Origin: an uncultured Mycoplasmatota bacterium
GTDB taxonomy: Bacteria > Bacillota_I > Bacilli_A > RF39 > UBA660
DNA length: 64,000 nt
Assembly: GCA_947056845.1 (NCBI GenBank)
Contig: CAMSCJ010000004.1
Coordinates: 1-64,000 of the forward strand
Direction of reading: 5' to 3'
The translations under genes and the position numbers were made by a program. Positions within the stretch are counted from its first letter, which is position 1. Each line of letters starts with the position of its first letter. Below the pieces are notes generated by a model that did no database searches, was not told where the DNA came from, and saw nothing but the letters and a program-made list of their open reading frames with translations. Below, piece after piece: positions 9,256 through 15,615 of this stretch.

Positions 9256-9435
9256 GATATTCATCTGGCACAGGTAAGAAAGTTGTTTCAAACTTTTTTC
9301 GCTAAAGTAAGTAATCAATACAATATTTGTATCAATTTCTAATATTACTTTATCAATTATTATGTTTTTAGCACACTCTATTAAACTTTTTGACGTTCTT
9401 TAATCTGTCGTACCACTAGCATTATTCTTTGCCAT
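9247..9435 (-). pseudogene. Decayed small ORF with an in-frame stop
   Basis: Read on the minus strand, an ATG at 9435 opens a frame of about 60 codons. It is interrupted by one TAA at codon 12 and ends at a TAA beside the hairpin terminator. The later part (RTSKSLIECAKNIIID and onward) reads like real protein with a sensible hydrophobic pattern. The family is not recognised. It fills most of the 316-base gap between its neighbours. A random open stretch in AT-rich DNA is the alternative. Confidence 0.3.
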
Positions 9436-9446
9436 ATTTTCAAAAC

Positions 9447-9475
9447 TTTACTTAATAATTATTTTATAGTATAAT
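9447..9475 (+). promoter_or_regulatory. Candidate promoter
   Basis: TTTACT (9447-9452) and a perfect TATAAT (9470-9475) are separated by 17 bases. GGAGGG and the ATG at 9502 follow. Confidence 0.65.
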
Positions 9476-9501
9476 ACCTTATAATTTATGTGGAGGGACT
9501 T

Positions 9502-10074
9502 ATGACAAATGCTGAGTTGATGGAAATAATCAGTTATATTGAAGAAAAAGATATTGATATTCAAAATAGCTGGTTTTTTCATGCCACATCTCCTGATATT
9601 GAAACAATCGAACAGATTTTAAGAGAGGGTATTAAAAGTTCTTATTTAAGAAAAGAAAAAAGTAATGGTGGATATAATGGCAAATATTATGTAAGTGTAA
9701 GTAAAATTTTAAAAAATCCCGAGTATTCTGTATATAAATTATTTGAACATTTACCAATTCTTGTTTTAGATAATATTAAACCTCTTCCCGCTAAAAAACA
9801 TTTATTTGATGCATCATGTTTTATGAATAGTATAATTCCAATTAGATATAGTGTTTATGAAGGTGAATATCATAGTTTTTTAAAAATAGAACCTTCTAAA
9901 ATTGTGGCATTAGCATATAATTTATCTTTTCAAAATTTAAGTGTAGAAAGATTGCAATTTTTAAAACACTTAGTTTTATGCATAGAAAAAAACGATTTAG
10001 ACTTACCAATTTATGATCTTTCATCAAAAAAAGAAGTAAATAAAGAAAAAGTTCATTTGTTAAGATTGTACTAA
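9502..10074 (+). CDS. Unknown protein, possibly ADP-ribosyltransferase-like fold
   Basis: The protein is about 190 residues. Near the N-terminus WFFHATSPDIETIEQILREGI resembles the opening His-x-T strand and helix of small ART-like folds. It is followed by GKYYVSVSK and, near residue 130, EYHSFLKIEPSKIVAL. This similarity is only by eye and I do not claim enzymatic activity. The start is placed at the ATG at 9502, because GGAGGG lies at 9492-9497; an in-frame GTG at 9490 overlaps that site. It is monocistronic, with its own promoter and a terminator. Confidence 0.5.
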   Translation: MTNAELMEIISYIEEKDIDIQNSWFFHATSPDIETIEQILREGIKSSYLRKEKSNGGYNGKYYVSVSKILKNPEYSVYKLFEHLPILVLDNIKPLPAKKHLFDASCFMNSIIPIRYSVYEGEYHSFLKIEPSKIVALAYNLSFQNLSVERLQFLKHLVLCIEKNDLDLPIYDLSSKKEVNKEKVHLLRLY

Positions 10075-10148
10075 AATTATATAATTTTTATTATAAGATA
10101 CATATTGATTATGTCAATGTACAAGTGTGTTTACTAAATTGGCAAAAT

Positions 10149-10185
10149 AAAACTATTTTCAATTTAATTTTTGAAGGTAGTTTTT
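10149..10185 (+). terminator. Hairpin terminator
   Basis: AAAACTATTTTCAA pairs with TTGAAGGTAGTTTT around an A/T-rich loop and is followed by T residues, about 75 bases after the preceding stop codon. Confidence 0.6.
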
Positions 10186-10220
10186 ATATTATCCCGAAAA
10201 GTTCGAGTATCAATCAAATC

Positions 10221-10296
10221 TGGTGCTGAAAACAGGATTTGAACCTGCAACCCACTGATTACGAGACAGTTGCTCTACCGTTGGAGCTATTTCAGC
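10221..10296 (-). tRNA. tRNA-Thr (anticodon CGT)
   Basis: On the minus strand this 76-base sequence folds as a tRNA. The acceptor GCTGAAA pairs with TTTCAGC, an A and encoded CCA follow, the T arm has TTCAAAT, and the anticodon loop CTCGTAA gives anticodon CGT (Thr, codon ACG). Two oddities stand out. The D arm reads GCTC-CAACGGTA-GAGC, with C where A14 is expected. The last anticodon-stem pair (31-39) is T-T. The region from 10075 to 10403 holds only this tRNA and the flanking terminators. Confidence 0.9.
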
Positions 10297-10382
10297 AAAA
10301 AAATCATTTAACAAATACATTATATAACTTTTTGTAATTTTTGTATAGATGTTATTTAAAATAGTAGGGGAGAAATACAAAA

Positions 10383-10409
10383 AAATAAGATAAACAAGTT
10401 ATCTTATTT
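10383..10409 (-). terminator. Hairpin terminator of the lipoprotein gene
   Basis: A perfect 11-base stem (10383-10393 with 10399-10409) is followed by a T run on the minus strand. It overlaps the last codons of the lipoprotein gene. Confidence 0.75.
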
Positions 10410-11063
10410 TAATCCCATTACATAATCATCAATATCGTCCCAATCATCTTGTGATATACCATATAGTCCATCTTCATTGAATTGGATTTCGACGATTTTA
10501 CTAACAGTATCCTTATAATTCATATTTTCAACGTATGGATTTAATATTTCTAGAACTTTATTAGCATATTCTTCTTTTGCTTCTAATATTTCATTATCAG
10601 ACATTGTTTTTAAATCAGGATACTTGTTTGTAAATTCCTTAATATATTCATCTACATCATCGTATGTAGCTTTCCATAAATCAATAGGTGTAATTTCTAC
10701 TTTAACTTGATATACTCCATCAACTTTTCTTCCATCATTGACTGTGTATTTAGATTTTTCTAAAGCTTTTTTAGCTAAGTCTATATACTTATTAATAGTA
10801 TCTTCGCTAATATCATCATAAGGTACACTATTATATTCCATAATTGAATAAGCCAAATATTCAATTGTGTTTTCATATAATTCTTCAGCTTCAGATTTAG
10901 TTGTTTTAGCTACAACTAAGTATGTTTCACTTTTGCCTAAATAACTGGCATCCATAGCTGCTTTAATATAATCCTTGTATTCAGTAGATTTTTCATCCTT
11001 AAGACATCCTGTAAGTAAAAATGTAATGGCACAAATAATGGTAAAACTAATAACTTTTTTCAT
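10404..11063 (-). CDS. Lipoprotein of unknown function
   Basis: The 219-residue protein starts with a lipoprotein signal peptide: MKK, a hydrophobic core and the lipobox LLTGC with Cys near residue 20. It is therefore exported and lipid-anchored. The mature part is acidic and helical (KTTKSEAEELYENTIEYLAYSI) with no motif I recognise. Its start codon lies within about 20 bases of the putative left end of the integrated element. It may be a flanking host gene whose upstream region was replaced by the insertion, or an outer cargo gene. Confidence 0.65.
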   Translation of the reverse strand: MKKVISFTIICAITFLLTGCLKDEKSTEYKDYIKAAMDASYLGKSETYLVVAKTTKSEAEELYENTIEYLAYSIMEYNSVPYDDISEDTINKYIDLAKKALEKSKYTVNDGRKVDGVYQVKVEITPIDLWKATYDDVDEYIKEFTNKYPDLKTMSDNEILEAKEEYANKVLEILNPYVENMNYKDTVSKIVEIQFNEDGLYGISQDDWDDIDDYVMGLK

Positions 11064-11081
11064 AAAAAGTTTAGTTTTTGA
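11043..11081. other. Putative left end (attL region) of the integrated element
   Basis: AAAACTAATAACTTTT at 11043-11058 matches 16 of 17 positions (one gap) of 19475-19491 in direct orientation. The adjacent 11061-11081 is an imperfect inverted match to 19471-19495 around TCAAAAACTA and AACTTTT. Tn916-type termini are imperfect inverted repeats set in AT-rich, end-like targets, so this is a plausible end. AT-rich chance matches remain possible, and the exact cut point is not known. Confidence 0.35.
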
Positions 11082-11125
11082 TTAAAAGCCTTTATTTTAA
11101 GGCGTATATATAAGAAAATAAAGTT

Positions 11126-11157
11126 ATTTTACTACTAATTTACTACTTTAGAAAGAG
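11126..11157. repeat. Left integrase arm-type sites (two tandem copies)
   Basis: This 32-base stretch matches 19329-19360 at 29 of 32 positions. On the minus strand it contains two tandem copies of a GTAGTAAA core spaced 11 bases apart. As I recall it, the Tn916 Int N-terminal domain binds a DR-2 site containing AGTAGTAAATT, which is exactly what appears here. This is the expected inner arm site at one end of the element. Confidence 0.75.
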
Positions 11158-11227
11158 TTTTGAAAAAGAGTCTTGATATGTTAAATTAAAAAAGCAATTA
11201 GTTAATATTCTAATTGTTTTTTATTTA

Positions 11228-11497
11228 CTAAAAATTTCGGTCTACAAAAAATTCTCTAATATCCACTTCTAAAACTCTAGATATACGATATAGTACGGCG
11301 ATACTAAATGATTGTTGAACTTTAGTAGACTCTATATTACTTATTAAACTATGACTTAAATCCGTTTTTTCTGCTAGTTTTTCCTGTGTCATTTTTCCGT
11401 AGGAACTATATTTACTATTGTTGTGTAATCTAAAATACTTTATATTCTTACTTACTAATTCATAAATAAACCTATCGTCTTCAGGACTAAAATTCAT
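11228..11497 (-). CDS. XRE family helix-turn-helix regulator
   Basis: The 89-residue protein has a canonical XRE helix-turn-helix: MTQEKLAEKTDLSHSLISNIES near residues 36-57 is helix 2, turn and recognition helix. VLYRISRVLEVDIREFF closes the domain. It is divergently oriented from the lipoprotein genes and lies beside an inverted-repeat operator at 11528-11576, so it is probably the element's repressor. It is the only element gene on the minus strand, as expected for a lysogeny-style control gene. Confidence 0.85.
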   Translation of the reverse strand: MNFSPEDDRFIYELVSKNIKYFRLHNNSKYSSYGKMTQEKLAEKTDLSHSLISNIESTKVQQSFSIAVLYRISRVLEVDIREFFVDRNF

Positions 11498-11527
11498 TTT
11501 ATCACCACCTATATATATTTTCTCATT

Positions 11528-11576
11528 TATAGTAGAACATTATAATATGCTTATAATAGAATAAACTTCTATTATA
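11528..11576. promoter_or_regulatory. Candidate XRE operator (three half-sites)
   Basis: TATAGTAGAA (11528-11537), TATAATAGAA (11552-11561) and its perfect inverted copy TTCTATTATA (11567-11576) form a cluster of three 10-base half-sites between the divergent XRE and lipoprotein genes. The last two make a dyad with a five-base centre. They lie just upstream of an extended -10 element at 11599-11607 (TGCTATACT). Confidence 0.6.
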
Positions 11577-11598
11577 GGTGGCTTTTTATAAAATTTTA

Positions 11599-11607
11599 TG
11601 CTATACT
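11599..11607 (+). promoter_or_regulatory. Extended -10 promoter of the cargo operon
   Basis: TGCTATACT fits the TGnTATAAT extended -10 pattern with one mismatch. It lies about 40 bases before the lipoprotein start and next to the putative operator. No good -35 is seen. Confidence 0.45.
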
Positions 11608-11649
11608 AATATTGAACTGATGGAGTTTAGAAAGTGTGAGGAGTGAGAA

Positions 11650-12198
11650 ATGAAAAAGATTAGTTATTTAAGTCTAATTATCGTAATGCTTATAGCATTA
11701 ACGGGGTGTGGAGATAAAAAAGAAGAAAAACAAGAAGAACAATCTACACAAAGTTGTGAAGAACGATTATTGAATGAAGATTATTCGTGCTTTATTGGAA
11801 CATATACATCTAATGATACAAATTATAAAACTATAACTATTGATAAAGATGGAGTAAATATTGATTACAATAGAATGAGTGATGGGCAAAAAGATGGCAG
11901 AGCAAAATTAGAAGATATTAAAGAAGAAAACGGAATATATATTTTAAAATATGATATTGGTTATTTTAAGGGACAACAAAGTTCTAATTTTAGGATAGTA
12001 CCTATTGGAATCGATTATGAAACAAAAAATGATTGGTGCGAAAAATGTGAGTCTAATGAAGATAATTGTAGATATGAAAAACCAACAGAGGACTACGATT
12101 ATGTTTTAGGTACTTGTTACTATACTACTGATAAGGAAAAAGTCCGAATTATTGCAAGTGGTGGTCTTGGTGGGTCAATTATATACTATAAAGATTAA
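11650..12198 (+). CDS. Element-borne lipoprotein 1
   Basis: The protein is 182 residues. Its signal peptide ends in the lipobox ALTGC (Cys near residue 20) and an acidic linker of Lys, Glu and Gln follows. The mature part has six or more cysteines (SCEERLLNEDYSCF, WCEKCESNEDNC, GTCYY) that could form disulfides outside the membrane. The signal peptide is nearly the same as that of the lipoprotein at 12846, which suggests duplication. It is first in a three-gene surface-protein operon. The function is unknown; surface exclusion or host interaction is only a guess. Confidence 0.7.
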   Translation: MKKISYLSLIIVMLIALTGCGDKKEEKQEEQSTQSCEERLLNEDYSCFIGTYTSNDTNYKTITIDKDGVNIDYNRMSDGQKDGRAKLEDIKEENGIYILKYDIGYFKGQQSSNFRIVPIGIDYETKNDWCEKCESNEDNCRYEKPTEDYDYVLGTCYYTTDKEKVRIIASGGLGGSIIYYKD

Positions 12199-12220
12199 TT
12201 AAAGGAAAGAGGTAAAAAAA

Positions 12221-12829
12221 ATGAATAATTTAGTAGAAAGAGGAAAAGAAATTATAAAAAAAATTAAAGACCAAGTTATAAAAATAGGTGTTAAAAAAGT
12301 TGCTATTGGTGTTGCAATTGTTATAGTTGGAATAATTGGAATTGCTTTATTAAGTGGTGGGAGTAGCGATAAAGTGGTTTTAGCAAATGTAGTACACCCT
12401 ACATCAACAGACTATCCCTATTATACATTTAATGAAGTGAAAAATTATAATAAGGTAAATGTTAGTGGAATTAAATTAAAACATAAAGAAAATAAAGTAA
12501 ATAATAATAAAACACTTGCAGGAGATGTTGAATATGAATTTACTATAAAAAATACTTCTAAAGAAACACTTGATAATATTGGTTATACTTTCTTTGTTTT
12601 GGATACAAATGGAAGACCATTTGCTATAAGAAATAAAGACACAATAACTTTAAAGTCAGGAGAAAAAAAGAAAATAAAAGTATCTAGCATATGGTGTGAT
12701 AATAATTGTGATAAACAAACTACTCAAGTAATTTTTATGGATAATTATGACAAAGACTATTCCATTTTAAATGTTTATCAGTTAATTAGTACAAATTCAG
12801 ATTATACAATTAACACAAAGGAATTATAG
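12221..12829 (+). CDS. Element-borne membrane-anchored beta-sandwich-like protein
   Basis: The 202-residue protein has a short cytoplasmic amphipathic start, one membrane segment near residues 27-46 (VAIGVAIVIVGIIGIALL), and an outer domain. That domain (GDVEYEFTIKNTSKETLDNIGYTFFVLDTNG, then LKSGEKKKIKV) has the strand pattern of FxLYD-like or DUF-type immunoglobulin sandwiches. A WCDNNCDK pair of cysteines follows. It lies 22 bases after the first lipoprotein gene and 16 bases before the next, so it is clearly cotranscribed. Confidence 0.65.
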   Translation: MNNLVERGKEIIKKIKDQVIKIGVKKVAIGVAIVIVGIIGIALLSGGSSDKVVLANVVHPTSTDYPYYTFNEVKNYNKVNVSGIKLKHKENKVNNNKTLAGDVEYEFTIKNTSKETLDNIGYTFFVLDTNGRPFAIRNKDTITLKSGEKKKIKVSSIWCDNNCDKQTTQVIFMDNYDKDYSILNVYQLISTNSDYTINTKEL

Positions 12830-12845
12830 GAAAGGAAAATATAAA

Positions 12846-13955
12846 ATGAAAAAATTAAAATATTTAGGTTTGATTACGATTATGATTTTAGCGCTAACGG
12901 GGTGTGGTAAATCTTCAAAAAATGTTGCAGAACAATATTGTAATATTTTAGTTAAAGGAAATTATGGCGATATGCTAGACATAGCCTACTTTCCTAAAAG
13001 TGATTTAATTACAAAAGATAAAATCAAAGAGGCAAAACAAAATTACTTTGAAGAAATGTCAAAAAATAATAATAATGTTACTACATGTGAAGTAAATCAA
13101 ACAAACGAAGACGATAAAAAAATCTACTATAAAGTAGTAAAAAATGGAACTGATACTGAAAATTTAGAAATAGATAAAGAAACAAATAAAGTTATAATTA
13201 AAGATTTATATGTTAATAGCATAGCAGAAGTTGGCGACGGAACTACTGTATATATTGATGGTGTTGAGTTAAAAGACCCTCAAAAAAAACCACTTGCAGA
13301 AGATGGAAGAACTCGTAGTGATTTTGATAGCAATGACGACTACGAAGACTATTTGAAATCGTTAAAAACATATAAATATGTATATAACATAACTACCTTA
13401 AAACACGCTAAATATAAAATTAAATACACACATGTTTTTTATAAAGATATAGAACAAGACCTTTGTAGAGAAGAAAATTGTTATAATAATAGATATACTC
13501 AAAGCATTGATGGAGTTGCAGTAGGTGAAGATACTTATATAAAAGACCAAGAACTAGTAACTAACCTCAAAGATATGTTTAGAGAAATAGCATTAGTCGG
13601 TTTTGAGGGAAAAGATAAAGAGTCTATAAATAAATATTTTGAAAATTCCGAGTCAAAGGCATATATAGATATATTTAAAAAAGAAAGACAAACCCAAGAT
13701 GATGGCTTTGGCTCAAGTCATTATACTTATAAAAAATTAAACGAAAGTACTAATGGCTCAGTATGGTTTCTAAAAGTATGGTACATTGCAGAGGATGAGA
13801 TAAAAATTGATGTACAAGTTCATTATATAGCAGATATAAGTGCAAAATATAAAGGTACAGAAGAAGGACTTGCAGGTGTGGTTTCTAATGTAACCTTAAA
13901 GAAATATAATAATAGTTGGAAAATTGTTTCTTTTGATGATGTAAGATATGGGTAA
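12846..13955 (+). CDS. Element-borne lipoprotein 2
   Basis: The 369-residue protein has a signal peptide closely matching that of the lipoprotein at 11650 and the lipobox ALTGC (Cys near residue 20). Residues 25-100 (AEQYCNILVKGNYGDMLDIAYFP) look like the NTF2-like or DUF4878-type domains of other lipoproteins. A second alpha/beta segment near residues 270-369 ends in the typical NNSWKIVSFDDV strand. It is the last gene of the surface operon and is followed by a good terminator. Its role is unknown. Confidence 0.65.
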   Translation: MKKLKYLGLITIMILALTGCGKSSKNVAEQYCNILVKGNYGDMLDIAYFPKSDLITKDKIKEAKQNYFEEMSKNNNNVTTCEVNQTNEDDKKIYYKVVKNGTDTENLEIDKETNKVIIKDLYVNSIAEVGDGTTVYIDGVELKDPQKKPLAEDGRTRSDFDSNDDYEDYLKSLKTYKYVYNITTLKHAKYKIKYTHVFYKDIEQDLCREENCYNNRYTQSIDGVAVGEDTYIKDQELVTNLKDMFREIALVGFEGKDKESINKYFENSESKAYIDIFKKERQTQDDGFGSSHYTYKKLNESTNGSVWFLKVWYIAEDEIKIDVQVHYIADISAKYKGTEEGLAGVVSNVTLKKYNNSWKIVSFDDVRYG

Positions 13956-13965
13956 AAAATAATTA

Positions 13966-14008
13966 AATAATTTTGGTACAAATAAATGTGATCCAAAATT
14001 ATTTTTTG
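13966..14008 (+). terminator. Terminator of the cargo operon
   Basis: A perfect 11-base stem, AATAATTTTGG (13966-13976) with CCAAAATTATT (13993-14003), is followed by a run of T. It separates the surface operon from the regulatory and replication genes. Confidence 0.8.
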
Positions 14009-14036
14009 TTTGAGTCTATATTATATTGGTTAAAAA

Positions 14037-14045
14037 TGGTATAAT
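14037..14045 (+). promoter_or_regulatory. Extended -10 promoter
   Basis: TGGTATAAT is a perfect TGnTATAAT extended -10 element. It lies 21 bases before the start codon at 14067 and just after the cargo terminator. No -35 is seen. Confidence 0.6.
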
Positions 14046-14066
14046 TGTAATGAAAGGACGGGCTTT

Positions 14067-14495
14067 ATGGTTAATGAAATAAAAAATCAAGATAGTATTA
14101 AAGTTGACGATATTTTTTATACTGATAGACATTGTGGCGTAAAGGGACATTGTATACAATTTTTTCAAGTTGTTGCTTTAAAAGAAAATAATCAAGTTAT
14201 AGTAAGAGAAGTAGAACGAAAACTTGATTCACATAATGGGGAAAATAAAGCACTTGTTATTCCATCTAAAAATCAATTTAAAGATGGTAGTACCTTTATA
14301 GAGGACAATAACATTGGAATAGTAAAATCAATAGAATTTGATAATAGTAAAGACAATGACACACCATATATAATTATGTCCCCTCTTACTTCTAACAATA
14401 AAGAGTCTATAAGTACCAATGCTTATTTATGGGACGGACAACCAAAGTGTCATTATAACGATTTATTTGAGTATATAAATGAGGAGAAAATATAA
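14067..14495 (+). CDS. Unknown element protein (phage/plasmid-type small protein)
   Basis: The protein has 142 residues. The N-terminal pattern VDDIFYTDRHCG...IQFFQVVALKENNQVIVREV is like a small family I associate with phages and plasmids, in which a strand DIFYxSWG is followed by FYQVV. That resemblance is from memory and weak. There is no signal peptide or membrane segment. It overlaps the following HTH gene's region and is probably cotranscribed with it. Confidence 0.5.
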   Translation: MVNEIKNQDSIKVDDIFYTDRHCGVKGHCIQFFQVVALKENNQVIVREVERKLDSHNGENKALVIPSKNQFKDGSTFIEDNNIGIVKSIEFDNSKDNDTPYIIMSPLTSNNKESISTNAYLWDGQPKCHYNDLFEYINEEKI

Positions 14496-14496
14496 T

Positions 14497-14904
14497 ATGA
14501 GTAATTTAAAAGAAGAATTTGACAAAAATTTTGAACTAGACAAAGAGATAAACAAAACTTATGTTGAAGTCATGGAAGTAGTAAAAAAGACACACAAACC
14601 TAACTTACAAAAATTTATTGACGAAACGGGACTTGGAAAAGGAACTTTTTATAATCTAACTAATGGTTATAAAAAACCACTTATGACATCACTTGTTGCG
14701 TTTGCAGTAGTCTTTAAAATCAATTTAAAAAATGTTGAAGATTTACTACGAGCATGGGGACTAGGCTTTGAGCCAGGCAACAAAGTACATCACGCCTACT
14801 CACAACTTATAGAAAAATTTAGTGGAAAGACAATGGCAGAATGTAACGAATTCTTAAAAGAAGTCGGAATTCAAGAAAAATATTGGTTAAATGATGGTAG
14901 ATAA
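14497..14904 (+). CDS. Element HTH protein (XRE-like)
   Basis: The protein is about 135 residues. Residues 35-60 (LQKFIDETGLGKGTFYNLTNG) form a helix-turn-helix of XRE type, followed by the usual helical half (FAVVFKINLKNVEDLLRAWGLGF, then HHAYSQLIEKF). I place the start at the ATG at 14497, because GGAG lies about ten bases before it; an in-frame ATG at 14479 sits inside the previous gene. It may control the replication operon, whose upstream region has dyad and repeated sites. A terminator follows. Confidence 0.7.
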   Translation: MSNLKEEFDKNFELDKEINKTYVEVMEVVKKTHKPNLQKFIDETGLGKGTFYNLTNGYKKPLMTSLVAFAVVFKINLKNVEDLLRAWGLGFEPGNKVHHAYSQLIEKFSGKTMAECNEFLKEVGIQEKYWLNDGR

Positions 14905-14916
14905 TAACTAAAAATT

Positions 14917-14949
14917 AGAGCATATTTTAAAAAAATATGTTCTTTTTTT
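14917..14949 (+). terminator. Terminator after the second HTH gene
   Basis: AGAGCATATTTT pairs with AAAATATGTTCT (one G-U pair) and is followed by seven T residues. Confidence 0.8.
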
Positions 14950-14969
14950 ATGTCTAGAAACGATTTTTT

Positions 14970-15069
14970 CCATCATTGGTGGAATTTTTAACCCCCAAAA
15001 TAGGGACTTTCTAAATTATAAACCATTTAACTCCTTTATTTATAAGGGTTTAATTTCCATCGTCGGTGG
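14970..15069. repeat. Two copies of a CCATCnTnGGTGG motif
   Basis: CCATCATTGGTGG (14970-14982) and CCATCGTCGGTGG (15057-15069) match at 11 of 13 positions and are 87 bases apart. Each is partly self-complementary. They lie upstream of the replication operon and could be protein-binding sites or RNA hairpins. They are the most conspicuous repeats in the otherwise empty stretch from 14950 to 15103. Confidence 0.5.
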
Positions 15070-15103
15070 GCTACTAGAATTTAATTTCTTGCTAAAATGA
15101 ACT

Positions 15104-15136
15104 TGTAATTTTGAAACGGCGCCGAATTAAATTACA
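15104..15136. promoter_or_regulatory. Nested dyad, candidate operator of the replication operon
   Basis: TGTAATTT (15104-15111) and AAATTACA (15129-15136) form perfect outer arms around a perfect palindrome CGGCGCCG (15117-15124). The GC-rich centre is striking in this AT-rich DNA. A TTGTAA/TTGAAA promoter-like element overlaps it, so a regulator bound here could control the genes from 15168 onward. Confidence 0.55.
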
Positions 15137-15167
15137 CAAAATCTAAAGAAAGGAGAAAATTGTAAAC

Positions 15168-15362
15168 ATGATAAATATTGAGTTACCTTGCAAAGTTGAG
15201 GAACGCGTAAGTGCTAAAACAGGGAAAAATTACATAGTAGTAGCAATTAGAGTTGATGACGACTATGAAATGTTACTATTCCCAAGCAACGAGCAACAAG
15301 CAGTTATTCGTATGGCGTTCAAAAACAGCAAACCAAAATTTAAAGCAAGTCAACAAGACTAA
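15168..15362 (+). CDS. Small 64-residue element protein
   Basis: The frame has a strong AAAGGAG site and sits between the dyad and the origin. The protein (ELPCKVEERVSAKTGKNYIVVAI..., then MLLFPSNEQQAV) has alternating strand patterns that would suit a small beta-barrel, such as the ssDNA-binding or accessory proteins encoded beside rolling-circle Rep genes. I cannot name the family; the ssDNA-binding idea is inference from position and pattern only. Confidence 0.6.
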   Translation: MINIELPCKVEERVSAKTGKNYIVVAIRVDDDYEMLLFPSNEQQAVIRMAFKNSKPKFKASQQD

Positions 15363-15368
15363 TTAAAT

Positions 15369-15422
15369 CCTTAATGTTATATCTTTCTATTATTTTAAAT
15401 AGTAGTTAGATTAACATTAAGG
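15369..15422. repeat. Long inverted repeat before the origin
   Basis: CCTTAATGTTA (15369-15379) and TAACATTAAGG (15412-15422) are perfect 11-base arms, with a smaller CTATT/AATAG stem inside. There is no T run, so it is more likely a cruciform, origin accessory element or RNA structure than a terminator. Confidence 0.6.
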
Positions 15423-15440
15423 TAAATTTATAAAAATTAT

Positions 15441-15461
15441 TGCTACATGCTACATGCTACA
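15441..15461. repeat. Three tandem TGCTACA iterons
   Basis: Three perfect head-to-tail copies of TGCTACA at 15441-15447, 15448-15454 and 15455-15461 touch the left arm of the origin hairpin. Short tandem iterons beside a nick-site hairpin are the Rep-binding sites of CRESS-type replicons. Confidence 0.85.
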
Positions 15462-15489
15462 TATAAGGGGTAATACTAGCCCTTATATG
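15460..15489. other. CRESS-type replication origin hairpin
   Basis: A perfect ten-base stem (15460-15469 with 15480-15489) holds a ten-base loop containing TAATACTAG at 15471-15479. This matches seven of nine positions of the geminivirus nonanucleotide TAATATTAC, which is nicked by Rep in the loop. Together with the iterons and the CRESS-like Rep gene starting 127 bases downstream, it is a convincing nick-type origin. Nicking between the seventh and eighth bases is expected by analogy only. Confidence 0.8.
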
Positions 15490-15532
15490 GTGGGGGCTAA
15501 AGTGGCTACGCCACTCGCCCCACTCATGGGCG
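15490..15532. other. GC-rich alternative hairpins beside the origin
   Basis: Positions 15490-15523 form a GC-rich stem (GTGGGG with CCCCAC outside, AGTGGC/GCCACT with loop TAC inside). A second hairpin CGCCC/GGGCG (15516-15532) uses the same bases, so the two exclude each other. This is the most GC-rich spot in the region and may be a single-strand origin or a control RNA. Confidence 0.5.
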
Positions 15533-15615
15533 TGTATTAACTAGTATATGTATTAGCGCATTAGTTCTTTGAAAATTTAATAATAATCTAAACTTTTAAA
15601 AATAGGAGTGATAAC

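Noticed and set aside
10221-10296. tRNA-Thr as the integration site of the element
   Set aside because: The tRNA 3' end faces away from the element, no copy of its 3' end is found near 19.4-19.6 kb, and a Tn916-type integrase does not need a tRNA target.
11043-13955. Prophage interpretation of the left half of the element
   Set aside because: No capsid, terminase, tail or lysis genes are present; the XRE repressor alone does not make a phage, and the right half is plasmid/ICE-like.
15441-15461. Tandem repeats as a CRISPR array
   Set aside because: The repeats are only seven bases with no spacers, and they lie beside a Rep origin hairpin, so iterons fit far better.
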